From Halodesulfovibrio sp. MK-HDV (lineage in GTDB: Bacteria > Desulfobacterota > Desulfovibrionia > Desulfovibrionales > Desulfovibrionaceae): a stretch of 64,000 bases of DNA. The notes beneath the pieces are model-generated. The model saw only the letters and a list, made by a program, of their open reading frames with translations, made no database searches and was not told where the DNA came from. Numbering within the stretch: the first letter of the stretch is position 1; the number at the start of each line of letters is the position of its first letter. The stretch lies in assembly GCF_009914765.1 (NCBI RefSeq), contig NZ_WYDS01000014.1, positions 62,001-126,000 of the forward strand, written 5' to 3'. Both the position numbers and the translations under genes were made by a program. Shown in pieces: positions 56,148-64,000 of the stretch.

Positions 56148-57373
56148 TGTATAGAGTGGCAATTACGGGGATTGGGATTGTTTCCTGCCTTGGACTCGAT
56201 TTAGACAGTGTTCAGAAGAGCTTGCGCCTTGGAAAAAGTGGTATCCAAATAGTTAAGCAGCGGGAAGATATGGGGTTTTTCAGTCCACTTTCCGGTGTCA
56301 TTGACGGTTTTGATTATGCAGGATGTGGACTTACGCGCCGTCAACGTAAAACGATGCCTAATTTTACAATTCAAGCATACTCTGCAGTTACACAAGCGCT
56401 TAAAAAAGCCGGTTTACAATCTGAAGATATTCAGAATGCCCGCACAGGGCTTATTTTTGGTAACGACTCGACCGCACGGGCTCAAGTGGAACAGGCAAAG
56501 CTTACAGAGCAGGATGGCTCAACTGCCGGAATCAGCTCCGGCTATTGTTTTAAAGCCATGACTTCTACCATTACGCTGAACTTAAACGTTTTACTCGGGG
56601 TTCGTGGTGCATCGTGGAGCATCAGTTCTGCATGCTCAAGCGGTGGTCATGCCATCGGGCAGGCTGCGGATCTAATCGCCATGGGACGGCAAGATAGAAT
56701 TATCTGCGGTGGAGCTCAGGAAATCAACTGGGAATCACTATGTAGCTTTGATGCGCTTGAAGCGTTTTCGCGTCGTATTGATTCGCCAGCACAGGCAAGC
56801 CGCCCATTTGATGCAAACCGTGATGGTCTTGTTCCTTCTGGTGGTGCTGCCGCTGTTGTATTGGAACGATATGATCTAGCTGTTAAGCGTGGTACCACTA
56901 TTCTTGGTGAAATGGAGGCATATGGATTTTCTTCTGACGGACAAGACTTATGTCGTCCGAATGGCTCCGGTTTACAAGCTGCGATGGAAGATGCGTTGCA
57001 GCGTGCTAACTTGACATCGGAAGACATTGATCTCGTGAGCGCTCATGCAACCGCTACCCCGGTTGGAGATGATGCAGAAGCTTTCGCCATCAGTTCCGTC
57101 TTTGGTGACAACAACGTGCGTGTTACCGCCTTAAAGTCCATGACAGGACATGAACTATGGATGTCTGGTGCTTCACAGGTTGTGTATTCCATATTACAGG
57201 CACAGGGCGGATTCACTGCTCGTACAATAAATTTTGAAACCCCTGATGAAAGAAGCACCAAGCTGAACATGGTTGTTGAGGAGAACTCAACGCCTCCTGG
57301 TCGAGTTATGCTAAACTCTGCAGGATTTGGTGGAACCAACGCTTGCTTGATCGTGAATACGAAAGGACTGTAG
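56144..57373 (+). CDS. Beta-ketoacyl-ACP synthase (FabB/F-like), first copy
   Basis: A 409-residue condensing enzyme. The start at 56144 overlaps the reductase stop (ATGATG). The active-site cysteine lies in SISSACSSGGHA, and the two histidines in SAHATATPVGD and MTGHELWMSGAS, so the catalytic triad is complete. The end GFGGTNACLIV is typical of the family. It should elongate an ACP-bound chain with malonyl-ACP. Two ketosynthases in one operon is the usual arrangement of aryl-polyene and related polyene pathways, where they may act as a pair. Confidence 0.92.
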   Translation: MMYRVAITGIGIVSCLGLDLDSVQKSLRLGKSGIQIVKQREDMGFFSPLSGVIDGFDYAGCGLTRRQRKTMPNFTIQAYSAVTQALKKAGLQSEDIQNARTGLIFGNDSTARAQVEQAKLTEQDGSTAGISSGYCFKAMTSTITLNLNVLLGVRGASWSISSACSSGGHAIGQAADLIAMGRQDRIICGGAQEINWESLCSFDALEAFSRRIDSPAQASRPFDANRDGLVPSGGAAAVVLERYDLAVKRGTTILGEMEAYGFSSDGQDLCRPNGSGLQAAMEDALQRANLTSEDIDLVSAHATATPVGDDAEAFAISSVFGDNNVRVTALKSMTGHELWMSGASQVVYSILQAQGGFTARTINFETPDERSTKLNMVVEENSTPPGRVMLNSAGFGGTNACLIVNTKGL

Positions 57374-57374
57374 C

Positions 57375-58847
57375 ATGCAGTGTGTAGTCATCGGATCAGG
57401 CTGTGCCGGCTTAACTTCTGCGCTTATTATGGCAAAGAATGGATACAACGTAACTGTTGTTGAAAAAAGCGTGCGAACAGCCCCGCTGTTACAGGGATTT
57501 GAACGTAAGGGGTTTTATTTTGACACCGGAGTTCATTGCCTGAGTGGTCTGGATGCCGGTGGCCCTCTGCGTTCTTTGCTTGAGTACCTCAATGTTTACG
57601 AAAAATTAACCTACCTACCATTTAGTAAAGATAATAGTTTTGCTGTCCATTTTCCTGACGGTCTTGTTTGGCAGATGCCACAAGGCTATGACGCATTGCA
57701 AACATCACTTGTTGCTCTTTTCCCACAGGAAGAGAAAGGCATTAAAGCCTTTTTACAAGAAGTTCGCGCCTTGAGCCACACCTATCAATATAATGCTGAC
57801 TTTCAGGCGATCGCAACTCACCCGTTAGCAAGCAAGTCCTTTAAGGACGTTGTAGAACAGTTCATTTCTGAGCCACAGGTTAAAATGTGTTTAGGTATTC
57901 TAAGTAACTTGTTTTGCGGGTTGCTAGAGTCAGAAGCCCCATTTGTCTTTTTTGCCAGCAGCATAGGTACATACTTTAGAAGTAGCGGCACCTTTAAAGG
58001 TGGCGGTCGAGCTCTGTTTGAAGCTATGCAAGCAGAACTGACAAATCTTGATGGGCGTATTGTTTATAACAATGGTGTCGCTGATGTGATCGTTGATGAT
58101 AATCGACAGGCTACGGGCGTTGTTCTTGATGATGGATCGTACTTGTCAAGTGACATGCTTATTGCCACATGTCATCCGGCATGCCTTTCCGATATTTTAC
58201 CCGAAGCAAGTCTTCGTAGGGTTCGCAAAACATATTACCAAGAACTAGAGTCTACCACATCTCTCCTTGGTGTTTATGGCTATACAACCAAACCAATAGA
58301 AGAGCTTGTTCAAAGCAATGTCATAATAGCCTCTGATACGGCATCTGCTGATGACGTGTTAAGCGCTGAACTTCCAATTGCCAAACGGCAAATGTTGATC
58401 ACCAGTAGCGAGACCACCAAGCATGGGACTAGCATTTCTTTGTTTACCCCTGCCGCATATACAGAATGGGCAAGGTTTGAAGGCAAAAAGCCACACCAGA
58501 GAATTAATGGATACGTTGAAAAAAAGCACGCTGTCGCTGCTGAGATCGTTTTAGCTGCAACACGTGCTCTTCCTGAATTAAAAGATTATTTTTCCATAGT
58601 TAGCGTCACTACCCCCCTCACTATTAAGGATTACTGTAATGCTCCCTATGGCGCGGGATATGGCGTAAAGCATTCGGTAAACCAGCTTCCCCCTACAGCA
58701 GCATTTCCGATAAAAAATATGCTGTTATCCGGACAGGCGATTGTGGGTCCCGGGATTTTGGGTGCAATGACAGCGGGTTTTGTTACCTGCGGGGACATCT
58801 TAGGTCACACCCATCTTCAAAGTGAGATTAAAAATGCAGTTAAATAG
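57375..58847 (+). CDS. FAD-dependent phytoene desaturase-like oxidoreductase
   Basis: A 490-residue flavoprotein. The N terminus has the dinucleotide motif VIGSGCAGLTSALIMAKNG followed by an acidic strand end (VVEKS). FDTGVHCLSGLD and the C-terminal SGQAIVGPGILGAMTAGFV are typical of the carotenoid desaturase / retinol saturase-like family. It may introduce or saturate conjugated double bonds in the chain built by the neighbouring enzymes. This type of enzyme is not part of the standard Escherichia coli aryl-polyene locus, so the product may differ. It is spaced by one base from the first ketosynthase and overlaps the second. Confidence 0.85.
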   Translation: MQCVVIGSGCAGLTSALIMAKNGYNVTVVEKSVRTAPLLQGFERKGFYFDTGVHCLSGLDAGGPLRSLLEYLNVYEKLTYLPFSKDNSFAVHFPDGLVWQMPQGYDALQTSLVALFPQEEKGIKAFLQEVRALSHTYQYNADFQAIATHPLASKSFKDVVEQFISEPQVKMCLGILSNLFCGLLESEAPFVFFASSIGTYFRSSGTFKGGGRALFEAMQAELTNLDGRIVYNNGVADVIVDDNRQATGVVLDDGSYLSSDMLIATCHPACLSDILPEASLRRVRKTYYQELESTTSLLGVYGYTTKPIEELVQSNVIIASDTASADDVLSAELPIAKRQMLITSSETTKHGTSISLFTPAAYTEWARFEGKKPHQRINGYVEKKHAVAAEIVLAATRALPELKDYFSIVSVTTPLTIKDYCNAPYGAGYGVKHSVNQLPPTAAFPIKNMLLSGQAIVGPGILGAMTAGFVTCGDILGHTHLQSEIKNAVK

Positions 58848-60060
58848 AGTTGTAATTACTGGAATGGGAGCTGTTTCGCCCTTTGGTGAGGGTGTGAACT
58901 CTTTACATGACGGGATTGCTGAGATGCGTAGTGCAATTACGCATATGGAGCATGCGCATGAGGTGCAGGAAATGCGTTCTCATGTTGCCGGCCTCGTACC
59001 GGAATTAAATGTTAAAACCATTCCTCGGAAAGACCGTCGCACTATGACTGAGATGGGTGTTTTTGCTTTTTTATCTGCCAAGGAAGCACTAGCCATGGCA
59101 GGAGTTACGGAAAACGATGTTACTTCAGGACGATTAGGCATGGCTCTGTCATGTACCACAAACTGTGGTGGCCTTATTGAAGATTTTTTTACGCATTATC
59201 TTCCTGAAAAAACTCTCGACCATTGTAAATCAACAACCTTTTTTAAATTTATGGGCCATGCGGCAGTTTCATCTGTAGCACAAGCGCTTGGAGTTACAGG
59301 GCGAATTCTTGCCCCAGCGGCAGCATGCGCTACAAGTAGCCAATCTATTGGGCTAGGATACGAAACCATCCTTCTAGGTCAGCAGGATATGATGATCTGC
59401 GGCGGAACCGAAGAACTTCACCCTCTAAGTATCGCTTCTTTTGATTTCATTAATGCAGCATCTACAAGCTATAATGACACCCCTCAAGAAACGCCACGTC
59501 CGTTCGACACAAACCGTGACGGTGTTGTGTGTGCGGAAGGTGCAGGCTTACTTCTTTTAGAATCATATGACCATGCAGTGAAGCGTGGAGCCCATATTCT
59601 TGCTGAAATTGTAGGTTTTTCCACACTTTCCTCTCCCAAAAATCCAGCAAACCCTGACAGCGATGCAATTAAACTTTGCATGCAAGAAGCACTGCGACAA
59701 GCAGGTCTTGCGGCTGAAGATATTGATTACCTTAATGCACATGCCACAGGCACGAGTGCTGGTGATATTGCTGAAGCTAAAGCGATTGAAGAACTTTTTG
59801 GCACTACTATTCCGGTTTCTAGTTTTAAAGGCCATATGGGGCATACGCTTGCTGCAAGTGGCGCATTAGAAACCATTGCAACCATTTCCGGTTTGCAAGA
59901 CGAAACATTGTACCCGACACGAAATTTAGAACAGGTTGATCCCGAATGTGGTTCGATTAATCTGTTTACAGAAGCCTACAAAACTCCTGTTACATATTTT
60001 CTTAAAAATAGTTTTGCCCTTGGTGGCATAAACGCTTCTCTCATCCTAAGGAGACTATAA
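58834..60060 (+). CDS. Beta-ketoacyl-ACP synthase (FabB/F-like), second copy
   Basis: A 408-residue condensing enzyme. The start at 58834 (MQLNRVVITGMGAVSPFG) overlaps the preceding gene by 14 bases. The cysteine is in APAAACATSSQS, and the histidines in NAHATGTSAGD and KGHMGHTLAASG, so it is probably active. It is clearly diverged from the first copy. It ends FALGGINASLIL, as usual. It is followed directly by an acyl carrier protein gene, which it likely uses. Confidence 0.92.
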   Translation: MQLNRVVITGMGAVSPFGEGVNSLHDGIAEMRSAITHMEHAHEVQEMRSHVAGLVPELNVKTIPRKDRRTMTEMGVFAFLSAKEALAMAGVTENDVTSGRLGMALSCTTNCGGLIEDFFTHYLPEKTLDHCKSTTFFKFMGHAAVSSVAQALGVTGRILAPAAACATSSQSIGLGYETILLGQQDMMICGGTEELHPLSIASFDFINAASTSYNDTPQETPRPFDTNRDGVVCAEGAGLLLLESYDHAVKRGAHILAEIVGFSTLSSPKNPANPDSDAIKLCMQEALRQAGLAAEDIDYLNAHATGTSAGDIAEAKAIEELFGTTIPVSSFKGHMGHTLAASGALETIATISGLQDETLYPTRNLEQVDPECGSINLFTEAYKTPVTYFLKNSFALGGINASLILRRL

Positions 60061-60062
60061 CC

Positions 60063-60332
60063 GTGACTCTCACCACTATGACTGAAAAAGAAGTTATTGA
60101 GATTACTAATAAAGCTATCAGTGATGAATTTGAATTCGATCTGGAGCAGATGATCCCAACCGCACACTTATACAAAGATCTTGGATTGGACAGCCTTGAC
60201 GCTGTTGACCTCGTTTTGGTGTTGGAAAAAGCTTTCGGGGTAAAACTTCGTAACCAGCCAGAAGTAAAAGAAGTGCGAACTCTGGAAGATATCTACAAAT
60301 TAATTTTGCAGTTACAGCAAGCTGCTGCGTAA
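60063..60332 (+). CDS. Acyl carrier protein
   Basis: An 89-residue acyl carrier protein. The phosphopantetheine serine lies in DLGLDSLDAVDL, the classical motif. The helices of the fold are recognisable, with an acidic surface (DEFEFDLEQM, EKAFGV). The GTG at 60063 follows GGAGACTATAACC; an ATG at 60078 is possible. It carries the growing chain for the two ketosynthases, reductase and dehydratase of this operon. The phosphopantetheinyl transferase at 47567-48376 could prime it. Confidence 0.94.
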   Translation: MTLTTMTEKEVIEITNKAISDEFEFDLEQMIPTAHLYKDLGLDSLDAVDLVLVLEKAFGVKLRNQPEVKEVRTLEDIYKLILQLQQAAA

Positions 60333-60344
60333 CAACAGGCAGTT

Positions 60345-61130
60345 ATGAGTACGAGCAATATAAAGAAAACTTCAAGGTTGTACACAGTGCTGTTGCTATG
60401 TTTTTTACTGCTGCATACGCTGGGTACATCTATAGCTATGCTTATAGCCTCACCCTACTATCTTTTTGTAAGAAAGATGCCGCTGGATAAAATGATTCGC
60501 CATTTTATTTGGCTGTATGGGAAGGGATATGTGTGGTGTACGCGTTTATTCATACCTGCATCACTTAGTTGGGAAGGGGCAAACCCGTTTCCGCTACAAG
60601 CACCTGCTGTTATTGTTATGAACCACTATTCCATTTTGGATTTGTACTACCTTGGCTTACTGCTCAATGATGGTGATATCGTGTTTGTGACACAGAGAAG
60701 ACCTTTTTTGATCAAGCTCTATGCTCCGTTTATGTCCATGGCAAAATATATTGATATGCGTACAGGCGATTTTTCTAGCTGCCTTGAGCAATGCAAGAAG
60801 CATCTTGAAAATGGTAGCAGAGTTCTCTTTTTTCCAGAGGCTGGCCGCAGTCGTGACGGAACATTACAGCCATTCAAAAGTGGGCCGTTTTGGGTTGCTA
60901 AAGAATGCAATGTTCCTATCATTCCCTTTTGTATTTCCGGTACAGATATATTGCTTCCTGCCGGAGCTAGAGAGATTACACCTGCCCAAATATCCTTACA
61001 CATCTTAGAGCCAATTGATCCAGAACATGTTTCTGGCGATTTTCCTCACAGGATGCTTAAAAAAACAGTGCACTTGCAAATGAAGCAAGTTTTGGAAAGA
61101 CAAAAAAACATCTTAAGAAAGACACACTAA
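60345..61130 (+). CDS. Lysophospholipid acyltransferase-family protein
   Basis: A 261-residue membrane-associated enzyme. A hydrophobic N-terminal helix (about 14-38) precedes the acyltransferase core. The HX4D motif is present as NHYSILD, and the substrate motif as FFPEAGRSRDG, with PIIPFCISGTD downstream. It likely transfers the finished acyl chain from the carrier protein to a glycerolipid or other acceptor, anchoring it in the membrane. A similar gene is found in aryl-polyene loci. The stop overlaps the dehydratase start (TAATG). Confidence 0.88.
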   Translation: MSTSNIKKTSRLYTVLLLCFLLLHTLGTSIAMLIASPYYLFVRKMPLDKMIRHFIWLYGKGYVWCTRLFIPASLSWEGANPFPLQAPAVIVMNHYSILDLYYLGLLLNDGDIVFVTQRRPFLIKLYAPFMSMAKYIDMRTGDFSSCLEQCKKHLENGSRVLFFPEAGRSRDGTLQPFKSGPFWVAKECNVPIIPFCISGTDILLPAGAREITPAQISLHILEPIDPEHVSGDFPHRMLKKTVHLQMKQVLERQKNILRKTH

Positions 61131-61555
61131 TGAAAGAACAGGCATCACTCTACATTCCGCACACTGGTTCTATGTTGTTAGTTGATTCAATCATCGAGCA
61201 TCATGATGACAACGGTGTTGTGGAAACTACTTTTGCAGCCGGAAGCATGTTTGCAGATAGCAATGGCGTTTTGCAGCCACTGGTCTTTATTGAGTTGCTT
61301 GCTCAGGGATTTGCATCTTTAAATGGATACACTAACCATTTAAAGAAGGTAGAGGAGCAGAAAGGCTTTCTTGTTGGCGTTAAGGATATCCAATTCTACG
61401 ACTCGGCTCCAATTACTGTAGGCATGACCCTTACTGCAAAATTAAAAGTTGAGATTCGCTTTGATGATTTTGCCATGGTCCATGGCTCTCTTTCGCACGG
61501 TACTACGCTGCTTATGGATGGCACACTCAAACTTTTTATTCCGGAAACCGCATGA
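61130..61555 (+). CDS. 3-hydroxyacyl-ACP dehydratase-like hot-dog protein
   Basis: A 141-residue hot-dog fold protein of the FabZ/ApeP type. IPHTGSMLLVDSIIEH holds the catalytic-type histidine, and LVFIELLAQGFASLNGY carries the acidic residue on the central helix. It should dehydrate the 3-hydroxyacyl chain formed by the reductase, creating the double bonds of a polyene or unsaturated lipid. It overlaps both neighbouring genes by one to four bases, so translation is coupled. Confidence 0.87.
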   Translation: MKEQASLYIPHTGSMLLVDSIIEHHDDNGVVETTFAAGSMFADSNGVLQPLVFIELLAQGFASLNGYTNHLKKVEEQKGFLVGVKDIQFYDSAPITVGMTLTAKLKVEIRFDDFAMVHGSLSHGTTLLMDGTLKLFIPETA

Positions 61556-62178
61556 TGCGAACACTTTTCATGAGTTTATTGGTGTTGGTTTTTCTAGCAG
61601 CACCCATTTCTTCGTTCAGTGAAGATACGTCTCTTTTTGAACGCATTAAACTTGCTAATGAGAATGTTTCAGTGATTAAAGCTGCATTCCAACAGTCTTC
61701 AAATCTATCTTTGTTTAACGCCCCTCTGATTGCCTCTGGCGAGCTTATTTTGAAAAAACCTCAAAGCTTACGCTGGGAATACACCTCTCCTAATGCATCT
61801 GGGTTTATTTTAAATAAAGGTGGAGGGTTGCAGTGGACAAGTACTGGTGAAAACTACTCTATTGTAAAGACAGAGCTTACTCCTTCCCTGCGCACCATGG
61901 CTAACCAGATATTGTTGTGGATAAATATTGATGAAGAAACTTTGACGAAAGACTTTTTTATCAAAATTACCGAATCAGAAAACCCGACAATTTTGTTGAG
62001 ACCTAAAAATAAGGACATGGCAGCATTTATTAAAAGTATTGCCATTGAATTGCCTGCGTCATTACTTGGTATCAAAATTATTACCATTACTGAGGCAAAC
62101 AACAACATAATTACATTAACATTTGAGAAAGCAGAAATTAACCCACTACTGCCTTCCACTATATTTAAAACGCCATGA
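61552..62178 (+). CDS. LolA-like periplasmic carrier protein
   Basis: A 208-residue secreted protein with a signal peptide ending near SSFSED. The LolA-type fold is shown by VIKAAFQQSSNLSLFNAPLIASGEL, the strand KKPQSLRWEYTSP, and a C-terminal PLLPSTIFKTP (given as family-typical segments). It probably ferries the hydrophobic product or its lipid through the periplasm with the MMPL protein encoded next. The start overlaps the dehydratase stop, and the stop overlaps the exporter start (ATGA). Confidence 0.85.
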   Translation: MMRTLFMSLLVLVFLAAPISSFSEDTSLFERIKLANENVSVIKAAFQQSSNLSLFNAPLIASGELILKKPQSLRWEYTSPNASGFILNKGGGLQWTSTGENYSIVKTELTPSLRTMANQILLWINIDEETLTKDFFIKITESENPTILLRPKNKDMAAFIKSIAIELPASLLGIKIITITEANNNIITLTFEKAEINPLLPSTIFKTP

Positions 62179-64000
62179 TCCGTTTCGTATCAAATACATA
62201 TAGCTACCTTGCTAAACACAGGTGGCTTCTTGTGCTCATTATGTGTGGGCTGATAGCTTGTTGCGCCCTCTCCCTTGCTTCTATGAAGCTGGAAGAGCGC
62301 ATTACGTATTTGTTACCAGACGATAAAAGCACTCTTAGTTCTGATTTAGACCTTATTCAATCAGCTCCGCAACAGCATAGAATGTTGATTACATTGCATG
62401 CTGTGGATGATGATTTGGCCGGACTTGCTCTTGCAAACTTCACTGGTCAGTTTGCCCAGACAATGCAATCAGATTTTTTTACGAAGGTGGCGTATAAACC
62501 GGATACGCTTAATCCTAATTTCTTTGTTGCTCTACGCGACATGGTTCCGAGCTTGTTTTCCACTGATATGCAAAGCATGGTGTCCAACTATGTTGAGCCA
62601 GATTCCATAAGTAAGACCCTCACGGCGCAAAAGCAGACTTTAGGCACGATTGGAGGCATTGTTAAAGCCCCGACTATTGCCGCTGATCCGCTGAACTTAC
62701 ATCAAACAGCTTTGCAAAAAGTTGCTTCTCTTGCGTACATGAAAAATCTGCGCGTGCTGCATGGTGTATTCATGACAGAGGACGGTAAGAATAGCCTCAT
62801 TATGGCTACAACACCGGTGATGGCAACAAACTCAAAAGCTGCCGTTGCACTTGAAAGAGAAATTGAGCGGCTGTCTATGACGCTTCCACAAGGAATTACA
62901 TGGACAGTGTTAGGAGCGCAGCGTTACACCGCTGCTAATACGTTGACCATTAAAAATGACATTCAAACAACATCTATTATTGCCAGTATCGCTTTGCTTG
63001 GCATTGTCATTTGTTTTTTACGCACAAAGCAGCTGTTTTTCTTATTACTGCTTCCGTTGCTGTCCTATTGCGCAGGAGCTTCTGCGGTTGCTGTGGGATG
63101 GAAGCCAGCTTCCGCTATAACGTTTGGATTTGGCCCCATACTTGTTGGTATGACTATCGATTTCGGGTTACACCTTTACTATGTTCTTGGCACCAAAAAA
63201 ACTCCAAAGTGCCAGCTGCTTCAGAGTGCGGTTGCGCCTATTGCAATTAGTGGATTAACCACTGTTGCTGCTTTTTCACTTCTTTTGCTCTCACCAGTTC
63301 CAGGCCTGCGGCAACTTTCAGTATTTATTACCGTTGGCTTATTGGTAGCGTTGGGGCTTACATTGTTTGTTTTGCCACATGTTATTTCCGGTCACACTGG
63401 GCATATAGCATCTAAACCATTGCCGAAGTTTTCGCGCAATGGTCGTGTAGCCATCTTAATAATTACGACCGTGGTTTTTATTGGTGGATGTATCGGTAGT
63501 AGCAACTTGCATTTTCAGGATCATATCCGAGCATTAGGTGTACGCCCTGCGGAGCTGCTTAAGGCAGAAAAGGATATTCGTAAGATATGGGGAACAACAA
63601 GCGGAGAAGCTTTGCTGTTCGCCTTTGGTGACTCAGTTGATGACGCAGTACGCAGCACCTCTGAGGTTATTAGCCGTCTTAGTTCCAAGGAAGCGAGTAC
63701 GATAGTCGGACTTACACCACTCCTCCCTTCCCAACAGCAGCAATTGGATAACCGACAGAATTGGGAAAAGTTTTGGGCAACACACCCAGCTGTACTCCCT
63801 ATAGTACAGCAAAAAGGAATCGCTCTGGGTTTTGCTAAGCATGCTTTTACGCCATTTTATGATTTTGTCCGAACCTCACCGCAATCTATTACTGTAAAAA
63901 GTTTGCGTGAACTGGGCATGGGAACGCTGCTTGATACCATGCTTGTAGAGAGATCTGTTTCCCCACAGATTGAGACTGACGCCTCTACTAAAACCAATAC
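62175..64000 (+). CDS. MMPL/RND-superfamily exporter, truncated by window end
   Basis: The frame starts at the ATG at 62175, overlapping the LolA-like gene (ATGA), and stays open to the window end, giving about 608 residues. It begins MIRFVSNTYSYLAKHRWLLV with a first membrane helix, then a periplasmic domain, then a helix bundle (about 255-410) with FGPILVGMTIDFGLHLYYVL, whose aspartate matches the proton-relay position of MMPL proteins. A second periplasmic domain follows. It resembles the exporter of aryl-polyene loci (ApeM position) and is a distinct, diverged relative of the exporter at 49119-51449. The C-terminal helices lie outside the window. Confidence 0.9.
   Translation, partial: MIRFVSNTYSYLAKHRWLLVLIMCGLIACCALSLASMKLEERITYLLPDDKSTLSSDLDLIQSAPQQHRMLITLHAVDDDLAGLALANFTGQFAQTMQSDFFTKVAYKPDTLNPNFFVALRDMVPSLFSTDMQSMVSNYVEPDSISKTLTAQKQTLGTIGGIVKAPTIAADPLNLHQTALQKVASLAYMKNLRVLHGVFMTEDGKNSLIMATTPVMATNSKAAVALEREIERLSMTLPQGITWTVLGAQRYTAANTLTIKNDIQTTSIIASIALLGIVICFLRTKQLFFLLLLPLLSYCAGASAVAVGWKPASAITFGFGPILVGMTIDFGLHLYYVLGTKKTPKCQLLQSAVAPIAISGLTTVAAFSLLLLSPVPGLRQLSVFITVGLLVALGLTLFVLPHVISGHTGHIASKPLPKFSRNGRVAILIITTVVFIGGCIGSSNLHFQDHIRALGVRPAELLKAEKDIRKIWGTTSGEALLFAFGDSVDDAVRSTSEVISRLSSKEASTIVGLTPLLPSQQQQLDNRQNWEKFWATHPAVLPIVQQKGIALGFAKHAFTPFYDFVRTSPQSITVKSLRELGMGTLLDTMLVERSVSPQIETDASTKTN

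Noticed and set aside
1-64000. CRISPR arrays, tRNA or rRNA genes, insertion sequences and phage genes
   Set aside because: No regularly spaced direct repeats, cloverleaf sequences, transposase motifs or phage structural genes were seen on either strand by eye.

Overview
The window looks like a piece of a marine, Gram-negative sulfate-reducing bacterium, most plausibly a Halodesulfovibrio/Desulfovibrio-type deltaproteobacterium. This is inferred from gene content: N-epsilon-acetyl-beta-lysine osmolyte genes (ablAB), an orphan glycine-betaine binding protein, secreted chitinases, FeoAB, a Vibrio TonB2-like energy-transduction cluster, and moderately AT-rich DNA. No rRNA, tRNA, CRISPR array or insertion sequence was seen.

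Layout. Positions 1-2937 (minus) hold two secreted GH18 chitinase genes, the first cut by the window edge. An AT-rich, gene-poor stretch follows to 4550. Then come an orphan ProX (4551-5558), two small unrecognised genes, and the ablA-ablB osmolyte operon on the minus strand, led by a 53-residue membrane protein gene. Positions 11215-14069 (minus) carry feoA and a feoB broken by two frameshifts, divergent from a Fur-family regulator (14300-14764). Positions 14928-20068 carry DUF3450, TtpC-like, ExbB, ExbD, TonB and TPR genes in the order of the Vibrio TonB2 locus, followed by a metallo-beta-lactamase-fold enzyme.

The centre (about 21.2-54.5 kb) is a metallophore-type biosynthetic locus. Two large genes (22548-32516 and 32527-42162) encode a hybrid PKS-NRPS with predicted order ACP-KS(Ser)-AT-ACP-Cy-A-PCP-Cy-A-PCP // KS-AT-DH-KR-ACP-Cy-A-PCP-TD. 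All three adenylation domains carry a cysteine-type code and all three condensation domains carry the heterocyclisation motif. The predicted product is therefore a chain with three thiazoline-type rings and an olefinic two-carbon unit, released reductively. No salicylate or dihydroxybenzoate genes are visible, so it appears to lack the aryl cap of pyochelin and yersiniabactin. A convergent AraC/PchR-like regulator follows. The opposite strand (54465 down to 43265) is one long operon behind an excellent Fur box: TonB-dependent receptor, DUF4198 protein, MMPL exporter, type II thioesterase, phosphopantetheinyl transferase, cysteine synthase-like enzyme, saccharopine dehydrogenase-like enzyme, LolA-like protein and a DUF1302-like outer-membrane protein. 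Together these give synthesis, carrier priming, cysteine supply, editing, export and re-uptake, with the TonB cluster energising import.

Positions 55416-64000 (plus) form a second lipid/polyene operon of the aryl-polyene type: ketoreductase, ketosynthase, FAD-dependent desaturase-like enzyme, second ketosynthase, acyl carrier protein, acyltransferase, dehydratase, LolA-like protein and an MMPL exporter that runs off the window. No ammonia-lyase or aryl-CoA ligase is visible before the edge, so the starter unit is unknown.
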